A stretch of DNA of 64,000 bases from Solirubrobacteraceae bacterium (GCA_017882375.1 JADGPP010000005.1:1-64000), one strand, 5' to 3'; shown: positions 34,259-43,003, counted from the first letter of the stretch. The notes: generated by a model not told the origin, from the sequence alone. Program-made: numbers and translations.

Positions 34259-35605
34259 ATGCCAGCAGCCGCAGCACGCGCCGGATCCTCCGGCGCGCCG
34301 CGACCCGACGGCAAGCGTGCGCGGCGCAAAGCGCCGGCGAAGGGCGCACAGCCGCTGGAGCAGCGGATCTTGCTGACCGCGACGCTGTGCCTGCTGGCTT
34401 TCGGCGCGGTGATGGTCTACAGCGCCTCGTCGGCGACCTCGCTGCTGCAGGGCCGGGGCAACGGCAGCGGCTACCTGGTCAAGTACCTCGTCTACGGAAC
34501 GATCGGACTCGTGCTGATGCGTGTGCTGGCGCGCGACGGGGTGGAAAAAGCCCAGAAGATCACGGCGCCGCTGCTGGTCACCTCGTTCGTGCTCGTGCTG
34601 GCCGTGCACATCCCGCATGTCGGCGTCAGCGTCAACGGCGCGCGGCGCTGGATCGGCCCCGGTCCGTTCCAGTTCCAGCCGTCGGAGCTGATGAAGCTCG
34701 CGCTCGTGCTCTACGGCGCGACGCTGCTGGCCAAGCGCCCGGAGCGCGTGCACGACCTGCGCGAACTGGCCAAGCCGCTGCTCGTGGTCGTCGGCGGCGC
34801 ATGCCTGCTGGTCGTCACCCAGCCGGACCTCGGCACGGCGATGGTGATCGCCTTCACGACGATCGCGCTGCTCGTCGCCACCGGCATCGAGATGCGCAAG
34901 CTGGCGATCATCGTCGGCTCGGCGTTCTTCGTGGTCGTGCTCTACGCGCTGGTCAAACCGTACGCGCGGGCGCGCCTGACCTCGTTCTTGGATCCCTGGG
35001 CGCACGCCTCCTCCAGTGGCTTTCAGGCCGTGCAGGGTCAGATCGCGATCGGTTCGGGCGGCCTGTTCGGCGTCGGCCCAGGCGAGTCGGTGCAGAAGAT
35101 CTTCTACCTGCCCGAGGCTCCCACCGACTTCATCCTCGCGGTGATCGCCGAGGAGCTCGGCGCGATCGGCGTGTGCGCGCTGCTGTTCCTCTACGGCCTG
35201 ATCGCCTACGCGGGGCTGCGCGCGGCCAAGGGCGCGCGCAGCATGCAGAGCGCGCTGATCGCCGTCGGCGTGACCTCGCTGATCGTCTCCCAGGCGCTGC
35301 TCAACGTATTCGCCGTGCTCGGCCTCGCGCCGCTCACCGGCGTGCCCCTGCCGTTCGTCTCCTACGGCTCGAGCAGCCTGATCGTCATGCTCGCCGCAAT
35401 GGGGCTGCTGCTGAACGTCGCCTCGGGCGGGACGGCGCACGTGCGCGCCGTGTCGACCCCGCGCAAGCGCTCGGCCGACGCCCGCGGTCGCGAAAGGGCA
35501 CGATTGGGCGATGAGCACAGCGTCGAGGAAGATCGTGATCGCCGCCGGCGGGACCGCGGGGCACGTGGTGCCGGCGCTCGCGGTGGCCGCCGCGCTGCGG
35601 GCTGA
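34259..35605 (+). CDS. ftsW: Septal peptidoglycan glycosyltransferase FtsW
   Basis: 448-aa SEDS-family polymerase working with FtsI. About ten helices are seen after a basic N-terminus of 35 residues. Signature pieces are RWIGPGPFQFQPSELMKLAL, PDLGTAMVIAF, LPEAPTDFILAVIAEELG and VPLPFVSYGSSSLIVML. The start is ATG 34259, with a GTG one codon before. The frame runs on to TGA 35603-35605, 95 nt inside murG. The last 32 residues are therefore read from DNA that also encodes the MurG N-terminus, and they are Arg/Asp/Glu/Gly-rich and probably disordered. Confidence 0.93.
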   Translation: MPAAAARAGSSGAPRPDGKRARRKAPAKGAQPLEQRILLTATLCLLAFGAVMVYSASSATSLLQGRGNGSGYLVKYLVYGTIGLVLMRVLARDGVEKAQKITAPLLVTSFVLVLAVHIPHVGVSVNGARRWIGPGPFQFQPSELMKLALVLYGATLLAKRPERVHDLRELAKPLLVVVGGACLLVVTQPDLGTAMVIAFTTIALLVATGIEMRKLAIIVGSAFFVVVLYALVKPYARARLTSFLDPWAHASSSGFQAVQGQIAIGSGGLFGVGPGESVQKIFYLPEAPTDFILAVIAEELGAIGVCALLFLYGLIAYAGLRAAKGARSMQSALIAVGVTSLIVSQALLNVFAVLGLAPLTGVPLPFVSYGSSSLIVMLAAMGLLLNVASGGTAHVRAVSTPRKRSADARGRERARLGDEHSVEEDRDRRRRDRGARGAGARGGRRAAG

Positions 35606-36677
35606 CGGCGCCGAGGTCGCGTTCATCGGCGCCGGGCGCGCCGAGGCCACGCTCGTCCCGGCCGCCGGCTATGAGCTGCACGCGATCTCCGTCGAAGGCC
35701 TCAGCCGCTCGAACCCGCTGCGCGCCCTGCGCGCGCTGCTGCGCGCGGCGCTCGCCGTGCCGCGGGCGCGCGCGCTGCTGGCGCGCCTGCGCCCCGACGC
35801 CGTGATGGGCGGCGGCGGCTATGTGGCGGGCCCGGTCGTGCTCGCCGCGCTGTCGCTGCGCATCCCCGTCGTGCTCACCGAGGCCGACAGCCGCCTGGGA
35901 CTGACCAACCGGATGCTCGCGCCGTTCGTCCGGCGGGTCTGTCTAGCGTTTCCGCTCTCTGCGGGCGAAGCCGACGAGCGGGCGCCACAGCGTCGCCGCC
36001 TCGGCTCGCGAGCGCCACGGCGATGGCGCTCGCGCCGGCGCGAGCGCCGTGCCGGCTCCTACCGCGTGACCGGCAGGCCGATCCCCGCTCCGTCGCGTGA
36101 TCCGCTTGGCGCGCGCGAGCGCTTGGGCATCGGGGCCGACGAGACGTGCGTGCTCGTGTTCGGCGGCTCGCTCGGCGCGCGCACGATCAACCGCGCGGCC
36201 GCCGAGGCGTTTGCTGGCCGATCTTCGATCGGTAGCGCCTTTCGCGTGCTGCACATCGCCGGCAGTCGCGAATACGCCGAGCTGGCCGCGCGCGAGCTGC
36301 CGGGCGGCTATGACCTGCGCGAGTACCTCGATGAGGAGGACTTCGCCGACGCGCTCGCGGCGGCCGACCTCGCGATCTCGCGCGCCGGTGGGTCGGTGTT
36401 CGAGATCGCCGCGCACGGCGTCCCGGCGATCCTCGTTCCCTATCCGCACGCAGCAGCCGGCCATCAGACGACCAACGCACGCTGGATGGCGGACGCCGGG
36501 GCGGCCGTGGTGATCGCCGACGGCGAGCTGACCGCGGCGCGGCTGGCACGTGCGGTCGCCGAGCTGCTCGCTGACCGCACGGGCCTGGCGATGATGGCCG
36601 CGGCGTCGCGCGGGCTCGCCCGCCCGGACGCCGCCCGCGAGGTCGCGCGCGAGCTGGAGGAGGTCGCGCGCCGATGA
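35511..36677 (+). CDS. murG: UDP-GlcNAc transferase MurG, with an Arg-rich palindromic insertion
   Basis: 388-aa GT28 glycosyltransferase making lipid II. The glycine loop is IVIAAGGTAGHVVPALAVA, the acceptor loop MGGGGYVAGPVV, and the donor site VFGGSLGARTINRAA, with SRAGGSVFEIAAHGVPAIL late in the C-terminal domain. Between LAFP (145-148) and YRVTGRPIP (184 on) lies a 35-residue segment with 14 Arg where relatives usually have a short loop. It is encoded by strongly palindromic DNA (36004-36048). The ATG at 35511 overlaps ftsW by 95 nt; the stop overlaps murC (ATGA). Confidence 0.93.
   Translation: MSTASRKIVIAAGGTAGHVVPALAVAAALRADGAEVAFIGAGRAEATLVPAAGYELHAISVEGLSRSNPLRALRALLRAALAVPRARALLARLRPDAVMGGGGYVAGPVVLAALSLRIPVVLTEADSRLGLTNRMLAPFVRRVCLAFPLSAGEADERAPQRRRLGSRAPRRWRSRRRERRAGSYRVTGRPIPAPSRDPLGARERLGIGADETCVLVFGGSLGARTINRAAAEAFAGRSSIGSAFRVLHIAGSREYAELAARELPGGYDLREYLDEEDFADALAAADLAISRAGGSVFEIAAHGVPAILVPYPHAAAGHQTTNARWMADAGAAVVIADGELTAARLARAVAELLADRTGLAMMAAASRGLARPDAAREVARELEEVARR
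36004..36048. repeat. Nested palindromes inside murG
   Basis: A 24-bp perfect palindrome (36025-36048; half site GGCGCTCGCGCC) is preceded by a 10-bp palindrome GCTCGCGAGC (36004-36013). CGCGAGCGCC occurs at 36007-36016 and again at 36039-36048, and its complement starts the large palindrome. The block encodes part of the Arg-rich MurG insertion, resembling an in-frame palindromic element. Confidence 0.6.
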
Positions 36678-38023
36678 GCGCCGCCGCCGGGCAGTGGCAG
36701 GGCCGTCGCCTGCATTTCGTCGGCGTTGGCGGCGCCGGCATGAGCGGCTATGCGCGCGCAGCGCGTGCGCTCGGCGCCGAGGTGAGCGGTTCCGACGGCG
36801 CAGACGGCCCTTACGTCCAGCGCCTCGCCGCCGACGGCGTGCTGCAGGCGCAGATCGGCCACGCCGCCGCCAACGTGCCGCCGGGCGACGACGTCGAGGT
36901 CGTGTACTCCTCGGCCGTGCCCGCGGAGAACCCCGAGCGCGTGGCAGCGCGCGAGCGCGGCCTGCCCGAGCGCCCGCGCGCGCAGCTGCTCGCCGAGCTC
37001 ACGGCGCTGCGGCGTACCATCGCCGTGGCCGGCACGCACGGCAAGACGACGACCGCGTCGATGACCGTGCACGCGCTTCGCGCCGCCGGGCTCGATCCCG
37101 GTTGGCTGGTCGGCGGCACGGTCGGCGACGGCCTCTCCAACGCGCACTGGAGCGACGGCGAGTGGCTGGTCGTCGAGGCCGACGAGTCCGACCGCTCGAT
37201 GCTCAGTCTCAGCGTCGAGATCGCCGTGCTGACGAACGTCGAGCTCGACCACCACACCGCGTTTGCGTCGCTGGCGCAGCTGCGCGAGGCCTTCCGCGAG
37301 TTCGTCGCGCTGGCAAGGCGCGCGATCGTCGTCTGGGATCGGCCCGAGCTGCTGGAGCTGATGCCCGACGGGCCAGCCGAGATCGCCGACTTCGACGTGC
37401 CCGAGCCCACGCTCGACGCCGGCGGCTCGCGCTTTGACTGGCGCGGGACCGAGGTTCAGCTGGCGGTTCCCGGCGCGCACAACGCGCTGAATGCCGCCGC
37501 CGCCCTGGAAGCGGCGCGCCTGGCCGGCGCGGTCGCCGCCGGCGCGGTCGCCGGGCTGGCGCGCTTTCACGGCGCCGGACGGCGCTTTCAGCCGCTCGGG
37601 CGCAGCGCGCGCGGAGGGCGCGTGTACGACGACTACGCACACCACCCGACGGAGGTTGCGGCGACGCTCGACGCCGCGCGCACGCTGGAGCCGCGACGGC
37701 TCGTGGCCGTGTTCCAGCCGCACCTGTACTCACGCACGCAGCTGCTCGCCACCGACTTCGGCCGCGCGCTGGCCCGCGCGGACGTCGTCGTCGTGCTCGA
37801 CGTCTACCCGGCGCGCGAGCGCGCCGAGGACCATCCGGGCGTCAGCGGGCTGCTGATCGCCGAGGCGGCGGCCGACGCCGCGGCCGGACACGCGGTCTAC
37901 TGGCTTCCTTCGTTTGACGCCGCCGCGGCCGTGCTCGACCGTCTGCTCGGCGACGGCGACGTGTGTCTGGTGATGGGCGCCGGCGACGTCGATGCGCTCG
38001 GCCGCAGGCTGGTCGCCGCGTGA
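36674..38023 (+). CDS. murC: UDP-MurNAc:L-alanine ligase
   Basis: 449 aa; adds the first stem amino acid. The N-terminal nucleotide-like fold has VGVGGAGMSGYARAARALG and VSGSDGADG. The ATP loop is AVAGTHGKTTTASM near residue 119. EADESDRSML and NVELDHHTAF follow, and VYDDYAHHPTEVAATL near 317 is the DYAHHPTE signature. FQPHLYSRTQ is intact. It overlaps murG and murB by 4 nt each. Confidence 0.96.
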   Translation: MSAAAGQWQGRRLHFVGVGGAGMSGYARAARALGAEVSGSDGADGPYVQRLAADGVLQAQIGHAAANVPPGDDVEVVYSSAVPAENPERVAARERGLPERPRAQLLAELTALRRTIAVAGTHGKTTTASMTVHALRAAGLDPGWLVGGTVGDGLSNAHWSDGEWLVVEADESDRSMLSLSVEIAVLTNVELDHHTAFASLAQLREAFREFVALARRAIVVWDRPELLELMPDGPAEIADFDVPEPTLDAGGSRFDWRGTEVQLAVPGAHNALNAAAALEAARLAGAVAAGAVAGLARFHGAGRRFQPLGRSARGGRVYDDYAHHPTEVAATLDAARTLEPRRLVAVFQPHLYSRTQLLATDFGRALARADVVVVLDVYPARERAEDHPGVSGLLIAEAAADAAAGHAVYWLPSFDAAAAVLDRLLGDGDVCLVMGAGDVDALGRRLVAA

Positions 38024-38931
38024 GCGCGCCCGCGCCACCCGACGGCGTGCGCCAGAGCTTCCCGATCGCGCGGCTGTCGACCGTGAGGACCGGCGGCGAT
38101 GCCGAGTTCTTCGCCCGCGCGGGCAGCGATGGCGAGCTGTCCGAGCTCCTGCGCTGGGCCGAGACGACGGGTGTCGCCGTCAACGTCGTCGGCTCGGGTT
38201 CGAACCTGCTGATCGCCGACGACGGCGTCGCCGGGCTCGTGCTCAAGCTCGATCGCGAGCTCGCGCAGGTCGAGCTTGATGGCACGCAGATCGCCTGCGG
38301 CGGCGGCGCGCGCCTGCCGGCCGTCGCGGCTGCCGCCGCGCGCGCCGGGCTGTCGGGGATCGAGTTCGGCGTGAACATCCCCGGCACGGTCGGCGGCGCC
38401 GTGCGCATGAACGCCAACGCCTACGGCGGCGAGCTCGCGCGCGCGCTTGCGTGGGTGGACGTCGTCACCGCCGCCGGCGCCGAGCGCCGGACACCGTCGC
38501 AGCTCGGCTTTGCCTACCGGCGCTCGAACATCGCCACCGGCGAGGTCGTCGCGCGGGCGTGCTTTGCGCTGGCACAGTCCGATCCCGAGACGGTCACGGC
38601 GATGCTCGCGCAGATGCGCGCACGCCGCCACGAGGCCCAGCCGCAGGGGATAAGGACGTTCGGCTCGACGTTCAAGAACCCCGACGATCCCGTCGCGCAG
38701 GGGCGCAGCGCCGGCATCCTGCTGGCCGAGGCCGGCTGCAACGGCCTGAGCGTCGGCGGCGCGCGCTTCTCGCCCAAGCACGCCAACTTCATCGAGAACA
38801 CCGGCGGCGCGAGCACGGCCGACGTGCTTGCCGTGATGGCCGAGGGGCGCCGGCGCGTGCTCGAGCACTTCGGCGTGGCGCTCGAGCCCGAGGTGCAGAC
38901 GCTGGGCGACGTGCGCGTGCCCTGGTCGTGA
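38020..38931 (+). CDS. murB: UDP-N-acetylenolpyruvoylglucosamine reductase
   Basis: 303-aa flavoprotein that reduces enolpyruvyl-UDP-GlcNAc to UDP-MurNAc. The FAD domain has STVRTGGDAEFFARAG and VNVVGSGSNLLIADDGV. GIEFGVNIPGTVGGAVRMNA and YGGELARAL follow, then FAYRRSNIATGE and FGSTFKNP, and the end LSVGGARFSPKHANFIENTG. The YRxS motif and the lack of the extra loop of type I enzymes fit type II MurB, normal for Gram-positives. The GTG at 38020 overlaps the murC stop. Confidence 0.95.
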   Translation: MSAPAPPDGVRQSFPIARLSTVRTGGDAEFFARAGSDGELSELLRWAETTGVAVNVVGSGSNLLIADDGVAGLVLKLDRELAQVELDGTQIACGGGARLPAVAAAAARAGLSGIEFGVNIPGTVGGAVRMNANAYGGELARALAWVDVVTAAGAERRTPSQLGFAYRRSNIATGEVVARACFALAQSDPETVTAMLAQMRARRHEAQPQGIRTFGSTFKNPDDPVAQGRSAGILLAEAGCNGLSVGGARFSPKHANFIENTGGASTADVLAVMAEGRRRVLEHFGVALEPEVQTLGDVRVPWS

Positions 38932-39006
38932 GCGACCCCGTGAGCCGACGTGACCGGCGACCTTCGCGAGCGGACGTAGGGGTTCGCGCGCGGAGGTCGA
39001 AGACAG

Positions 39007-40170
39007 ATGCCGATGGATCGCTCGCTCGCCGGCCGCCTGGGAATCGGCAGCCTCACCCGCCAGCCTGCCCGTGCCCGTCAGGTTGCACCCGCTGCCCGGC
39101 GGCCCAAGCGCCGGCGCGCCCCCGCCCGCCGCCAGGCCAACGCCTTGGACTGGGCGATCGGCCGCCTCGCGGCGCTGCTCGCCGCCGCCGCGCGGCTGGC
39201 CGGCGACGGCTGGTCGCACGTCTGGCGCCGCCGGCGCCTGCGCCTCGTGGCGATCGTCTTGCTGCTCGCCACGCCGCTGCTCGCCGGCGGCTGGCTGTGG
39301 CTGCGCGGCTCCTCGCTGGTCGCCGTGCGTGATGTCCACGTGACCGGAGCGCACGGCTCGGACGCGCGTGCGATCGACGCAGCGCTGAGCTCGGCGGCGC
39401 ACGGGATGACGACGCTGCAGGTGCACCCCGCGACGCTGCGCTCGGCGGTCGCCTCCTACCCGGTCGTTCGCGAACTGAAGATCTCCACGAGCTTTCCGCA
39501 CGGGCTGAGCATCCGCGTGGTCGAGCAACCGGCTGTCGCGGCGCTGACGGTCGCCGGCACGAAGACCGCCGTGGCGGCCAACGGCGTCGTGCTCGGTCCC
39601 GGGCTGGCGTCCGCATCGCTGCCAGCCGTCGCCGGTGTCTCGCTGCCGGCACCCGGTCAGCGACTGCACGACGCGGCGCTGCTCAGCGCCGTCGCGGTGC
39701 TCGGGGCCGCTCCCGCGCCGCTGGCCACGCAGGTCACGCGCGCGTACAGCTCCACCAAGGGTCTGACGCTCGTGATGCACAGCGGCCTGCTGGCGTACTT
39801 CGGCGACGCCACGCGCCAGCATGCCAAGTGGCTGTCGCTCGCGCGGGTGATCGCAGACCCGAGCTCGGCCGGCGCCTCCTACGTCGACGTGCGCCTGCCC
39901 GAACGTCCCGCAGCCGGCTTCCGCGGCGGCGTGGCACCGCCGAGCACATCCACTGAAGCCGAAACCCCCTCCGCGGGATCGAGCGGCGGTGAATCGAGCA
40001 AGACGCTCGACGAAGGACTCACGGCGGCTGTCGGCGGCGGGTCATCGGCCAGCCCGCAGGGGAGCTCGAGCCCATCCTCGGGCGAAGCCGAAACGCAAGC
40101 GGGAGCGCAATCGCCGTCGACGAGCAGCGGCGAAGCGAGCGGCACGGCGGCTGCGCAATCAGGGGGATAG
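39007..40170 (+). CDS. ftsQ: FtsQ/DivIB divisome protein with low-complexity tail
   Basis: 387-aa bitopic protein. About 80 basic cytoplasmic residues lead to one helix (LVAIVLLLATPLLAGGWLWL, about 80-99). The POTRA domain starts VAVRDVHVTGAHGSDARAID, split as VRDVHVTGAHG, and ends near IRVVEQPAVAAL. A beta domain follows to about residue 305. The last 75 residues are Ser/Gly/Ala/Glu/Thr-rich with GAA-coded Glu, and share SSGE and SGEAE-type words and a terminal SGG with the FtsL tail. GGAGG lies 10 nt before the ATG. FtsQ bridges early and late division proteins. Confidence 0.88.
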   Translation: MPMDRSLAGRLGIGSLTRQPARARQVAPAARRPKRRRAPARRQANALDWAIGRLAALLAAAARLAGDGWSHVWRRRRLRLVAIVLLLATPLLAGGWLWLRGSSLVAVRDVHVTGAHGSDARAIDAALSSAAHGMTTLQVHPATLRSAVASYPVVRELKISTSFPHGLSIRVVEQPAVAALTVAGTKTAVAANGVVLGPGLASASLPAVAGVSLPAPGQRLHDAALLSAVAVLGAAPAPLATQVTRAYSSTKGLTLVMHSGLLAYFGDATRQHAKWLSLARVIADPSSAGASYVDVRLPERPAAGFRGGVAPPSTSTEAETPSAGSSGGESSKTLDEGLTAAVGGGSSASPQGSSSPSSGEAETQAGAQSPSTSSGEASGTAAAQSGG

Positions 40171-40299
40171 CCACGCGCGACCAGCACCAGATTAACACTA
40201 AATCTCAACTAGAGGTTGATGCCACGCTCCGACCGATCCTCAGGCGGCGGTCGAGGGTTGGCCGATCTGCAACGATTGTTGCGAGATTGCACGTTGTCG

Positions 40300-40328
40300 T
40301 TGACAGGGCGAAGTTGCCTGCATAACGT
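40300..40328 (+). promoter_or_regulatory. ftsZ promoter (TTGACA-N17-TAACGT)
   Basis: A consensus -35 TTGACA (40300-40305), 17-nt spacer and -10 TAACGT (40323-40328) lie in the 232-bp ftsQ-ftsZ gap, giving a start near 40335 and a leader of about 68 nt. It is the best sigma-70-type promoter in the window. GCAAC-gatt-GTTGC (40269-40282) sits just upstream. Confidence 0.75.
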
Positions 40329-40340
40329 GCACATCCCGGC

Positions 40341-40399
40341 GGTTCGCAGGTCTGTATGCTGCGAACCCTAATTTCTTACTGAAGGGTTCGGACAGAACC
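40341..40399 (+). promoter_or_regulatory. Two related inverted repeats in the ftsZ leader
   Basis: GGTTCGCA (40341-40348) pairs perfectly with TGCGAACC (40360-40367) across 11 nt. A second hairpin GGTTC-ggaca-GAACC (40385-40399) ends 3 nt before the ftsZ ATG. Because both use GGTTC/GAACC, the first left arm can also pair with the last right arm. A TATGCT (40355-40360) inside the first repeat might be a second -10. This may be an operator or an RNA switch controlling FtsZ level. Confidence 0.5.
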
Positions 40400-40402
40400 A
40401 TC

Positions 40403-41479
40403 ATGGAGAGCAGCGGAAGCTATCTGGCGGTCATCAAGGTCGTGGGTGTCGGCGGCGGCGGCACCAACGCGGTCAGCCGCATGGTCGACGCCGGACTGCG
40501 CGGCGTGGAGTTCATCGCCGCCAACACCGACGCTCAGGCGCTCGCCATGTGCGACGCCGACATCAAGCTGAACATCGGCCACGAGTCGACCAAAGGCCTC
40601 GGCGCCGGCGCCAACCCCGACGTCGGCCTGGGCGCTGCCGCGGAGTCGCGCGACGAAATCAAGGAGGCGCTGAAGGGCGCCGACATGGTGTTCGTCACCG
40701 CCGGCGAGGGCGGCGGCACCGGCACCGGCGCAGCTCCCGTGATCGCCGAGATCGCCAAGAACGAGATCGGCGCCCTGACCGTCGGCGTGGTCACGCGCCC
40801 GTTCGAGTTCGAGGGCTCCCAGCGCGGGCGGCAGGCCACCGAGGGCATCGAGCGCCTGCGCGAGGTCGTCGACACGCTGATCGTGATCCCCAACGAGAAG
40901 CTGCTGACCGTCGTCGAGCGGCGCACGTCGATGCTCGACGCCTTCCGCGAGGCCGACAACGTGCTGCGCCAGGGCGTCCAGGGGATCACCGACCTGATCA
41001 CGATCCCCGGGCTGATCAACCTCGACTTCGCCGACGTGCGCACGATCATGCAGGACGCCGGCTCGGCGCTGATGGGCATCGGCACGGCCGGCGGCGAGAA
41101 CCGCAGCGCCGACGCTGCCAAGGCCGCGATCTCCTCGCCGCTGCTGGAAGAGTCAGTCGACGGCGCCACCGGCATCCTCTTGAACATCACCGGCGGCAAG
41201 GATCTCGGCCTGTTCGAGGTCAACGACGCCGCCGAGACGATCCAGAACGCCGCCGACCCCAACGCCAACATCATCTTCGGCGCGGTGATCGACGAAAGCA
41301 TGTCCGACGAGGTGCGCGTGACCGTCATCGGCACCGGCTTCGACCACCGTCCCGGGCGCAGCGCGCGCCGCGACAGCCGCTCGCGCGGTCGCGACCGCGG
41401 GCCGCGCATCGACGATCGCCAGCGTTCCTCGCTGGAGATCTCCGACGACGACATCGACGTACCGCCGTTCTTGCGTTAG
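40403..41479 (+). CDS. ftsZ: Cell division protein FtsZ
   Basis: 358-aa tubulin-like GTPase forming the division ring. [20 protein letters not shown] opens the fold, AANTDAQAL follows, and the tubulin signature [17 protein letters not shown] is near residue 104. The T7 catalytic loop [11 protein letters not shown] is intact. The C-terminal linker is short and Arg-rich ([14 protein letters not shown]), and the conserved tail peptide [11 protein letters not shown] is present for FtsA/SepF-type anchors. It has its own promoter and a structured leader, so its level can differ from the upstream cluster. Confidence 0.98.
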   Translation: MESSGSYLAVIKVVGVGGGGTNAVSRMVDAGLRGVEFIAANTDAQALAMCDADIKLNIGHESTKGLGAGANPDVGLGAAAESRDEIKEALKGADMVFVTAGEGGGTGTGAAPVIAEIAKNEIGALTVGVVTRPFEFEGSQRGRQATEGIERLREVVDTLIVIPNEKLLTVVERRTSMLDAFREADNVLRQGVQGITDLITIPGLINLDFADVRTIMQDAGSALMGIGTAGGENRSADAAKAAISSPLLEESVDGATGILLNITGGKDLGLFEVNDAAETIQNAADPNANIIFGAVIDESMSDEVRVTVIGTGFDHRPGRSARRDSRSRGRDRGPRIDDRQRSSLEISDDDIDVPPFLR

Positions 41480-41508
41480 CGCTCGCCAGGCCGACGGTCC
41501 GAGACCGC

Positions 41509-41514
41509 TAGCCT
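41509..41514 (+). promoter_or_regulatory. -10-like TAGCCT before gcvT
   Basis: TAGCCT ends 7 nt before the gcvT GTG at 41522 in the 42-bp gap after ftsZ; no Shine-Dalgarno is present. It would start the glycine-cleavage unit as a leaderless mRNA. Confidence 0.5.
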
Positions 41515-41521
41515 GCGGGCC

Positions 41522-42604
41522 GTGCCCTCGACCCTGCGCCGCACTGCCCTCTATGACCAGCACGTGGCGGCGGGGGCGAAGCTGGTCGAGTTCGCCGGTT
41601 GGGAGATGCCCGTGCAGTACGAGGGCGTCGCGGCCGAGCACCGCGCGGTGCGCGAGGCTGCGGGTGTGTTCGACGTCTCGCACATGGGCGAGATCGAAGT
41701 GTCCGGCCCGCAGGCGCTACAGCTGTTGCAGCGACTGCTCTCAAACGACGTCGCGCAGATCGCGCTCGAGCTCGACGGCGGCGGTGCGCAGTACAGCGTG
41801 CTCTGCCGCGAGGACGGCGGCGTGCTCGACGACCTGTTCACCTATCGCCTCGACACCGACCGCTACCTGACCGTCACCAACGCCGCCAACCACGAGCGCG
41901 ACCTCGACTGGTTTCAGACGCACGCGCGCGACTTCCCCGAGGCTCAGGTCGTCGACCGGATCGACGACTACGCGATGATCGCCGTGCAGGGTCCGCTGGC
42001 GCGCGGCATCGTGCAGGCGATCTCCGATGCGCCGCTGCCCGCGCGCATGGCCGCCGCGACGCGTCGCCTGGCCGGCGAGGAGGTGCTCGTGTGCGGCACC
42101 GGCTACACCGGCGAGGATGGCGTCGAGCTGCTTTGCAGCCCCGCCGAAGCTGCCGGCCTGTGGGACGAGCTCGTGCGCCGCGGCGCCGTGCCCGCCGGGC
42201 TTGCCGCGCGCGACACGCTGCGCCTGGAGGTCTGCTTTCACCTCTACGGCAACGACCTGTCGACCGAGCGCGGCCCGATCGAAGCCGGCCTCGGCTGGTG
42301 TTGTCGCGAGGACACTCACTTCATCGGCGCGGATGCCGTGCGCGCGGTGCGCGAGTCCGGCCCGCGCGAGAAGCTCGTCGCGTTCGCGATCGACGGGCCC
42401 GGCATCGCCCGCCAGGGCAACCTGGTCGCCGGCGGCGGCGAGGTGACCAGCGGAACGATGTCGCCGAGCCTCGGCGTGGGCATCGGCATGGCTTACGTCC
42501 CCGCCGAGCACGCCGCGCCCGGCACGGCGCTGGAAATCGACGTTCGTGGCAAGATGCGCCGCGCCGTCGTCAAGCAGAAGCCGCTCTACCGAAAGGGCTC
42601 GTGA
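41522..42604 (+). CDS. gcvT: Glycine cleavage system T protein (aminomethyltransferase)
   Basis: 360 aa; transfers the methylene group from the aminomethyl-lipoyl arm of GcvH to tetrahydrofolate, releasing ammonia. FAGWEMPVQYEGVAAEHRAV and VFDVSHMGEI are the N-terminal folate-site motifs. VQGPLARGIVQ and VCGTGYTGEDGVELLC follow, with the C-terminal GEVTSGTMSPSLGVGIGMAY barrel. The GTG at 41522 fits the leaderless layout. gcvH begins on the base after the stop. I see no glycine riboswitch in the 42-bp upstream gap. Confidence 0.95.
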   Translation: MPSTLRRTALYDQHVAAGAKLVEFAGWEMPVQYEGVAAEHRAVREAAGVFDVSHMGEIEVSGPQALQLLQRLLSNDVAQIALELDGGGAQYSVLCREDGGVLDDLFTYRLDTDRYLTVTNAANHERDLDWFQTHARDFPEAQVVDRIDDYAMIAVQGPLARGIVQAISDAPLPARMAAATRRLAGEEVLVCGTGYTGEDGVELLCSPAEAAGLWDELVRRGAVPAGLAARDTLRLEVCFHLYGNDLSTERGPIEAGLGWCCREDTHFIGADAVRAVRESGPREKLVAFAIDGPGIARQGNLVAGGGEVTSGTMSPSLGVGIGMAYVPAEHAAPGTALEIDVRGKMRRAVVKQKPLYRKGS

Positions 42605-43003
42605 ATGGCCGAGGCAAGCTACCCCGAGGATCTGCTCTACCACCCCGAGCACGACTGGGCGCGCATCGACGCCGCCGACCCTGCTGTGGCGACGCTCGGC
42701 ATCACCTGGTACGCCCAGGATTCGCTCGGCGAGGTCGTCTTCTTCGACCTGCCGGCGGTCGGCGCCAGCGTCAGCAAGGACGCCTCCTACGCCGAGGTCG
42801 AGTCGGTCAAGGCCGTCTCGGACGTGATCGCCCCGCTGTCCGGTGAGATCGTCGAGGTCAACGAGGCGCTCGCCGACGACCTGCAGAAGATCAACGAGGA
42901 CCCCTACGGCGAGGGCTGGCTGGTCAAGGTGCGCATCGCCGATCCCGCCGAGCGCGAGCAGCTGATGGACGCGCGCGCGTATGCAGCCACGCTCGGTGGC
43001 TAG
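42605..43003 (+). CDS. gcvH: Glycine cleavage system H protein
   Basis: 132-aa lipoyl carrier shuttling the aminomethyl intermediate between the P, T and L proteins. The lipoylated Lys is K69 in EVESVKAVSDVIAPLSGEIV. HDWARIDAADPAVATLGITW and DPYGEGWLVKVRI frame the barrel. Length is normal. It directly abuts gcvT. Its TAG stop is followed by GCT, giving a TAGGCT hexamer 12 nt before the gcvPA TTG. Confidence 0.96.
   Translation: MAEASYPEDLLYHPEHDWARIDAADPAVATLGITWYAQDSLGEVVFFDLPAVGASVSKDASYAEVESVKAVSDVIAPLSGEIVEVNEALADDLQKINEDPYGEGWLVKVRIADPAEREQLMDARAYAATLGG

Noticed and set aside
38932..39006. A terminator or promoter between murB and ftsQ
   Set aside because: Only a loose 6-bp inverted match and a GGAGG ribosome site are visible; no promoter elements stand out.
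41480..41521. A glycine riboswitch before gcvT
   Set aside because: The gap to ftsZ is only 42 bp and holds a -10-like hexamer but no aptamer-sized region.
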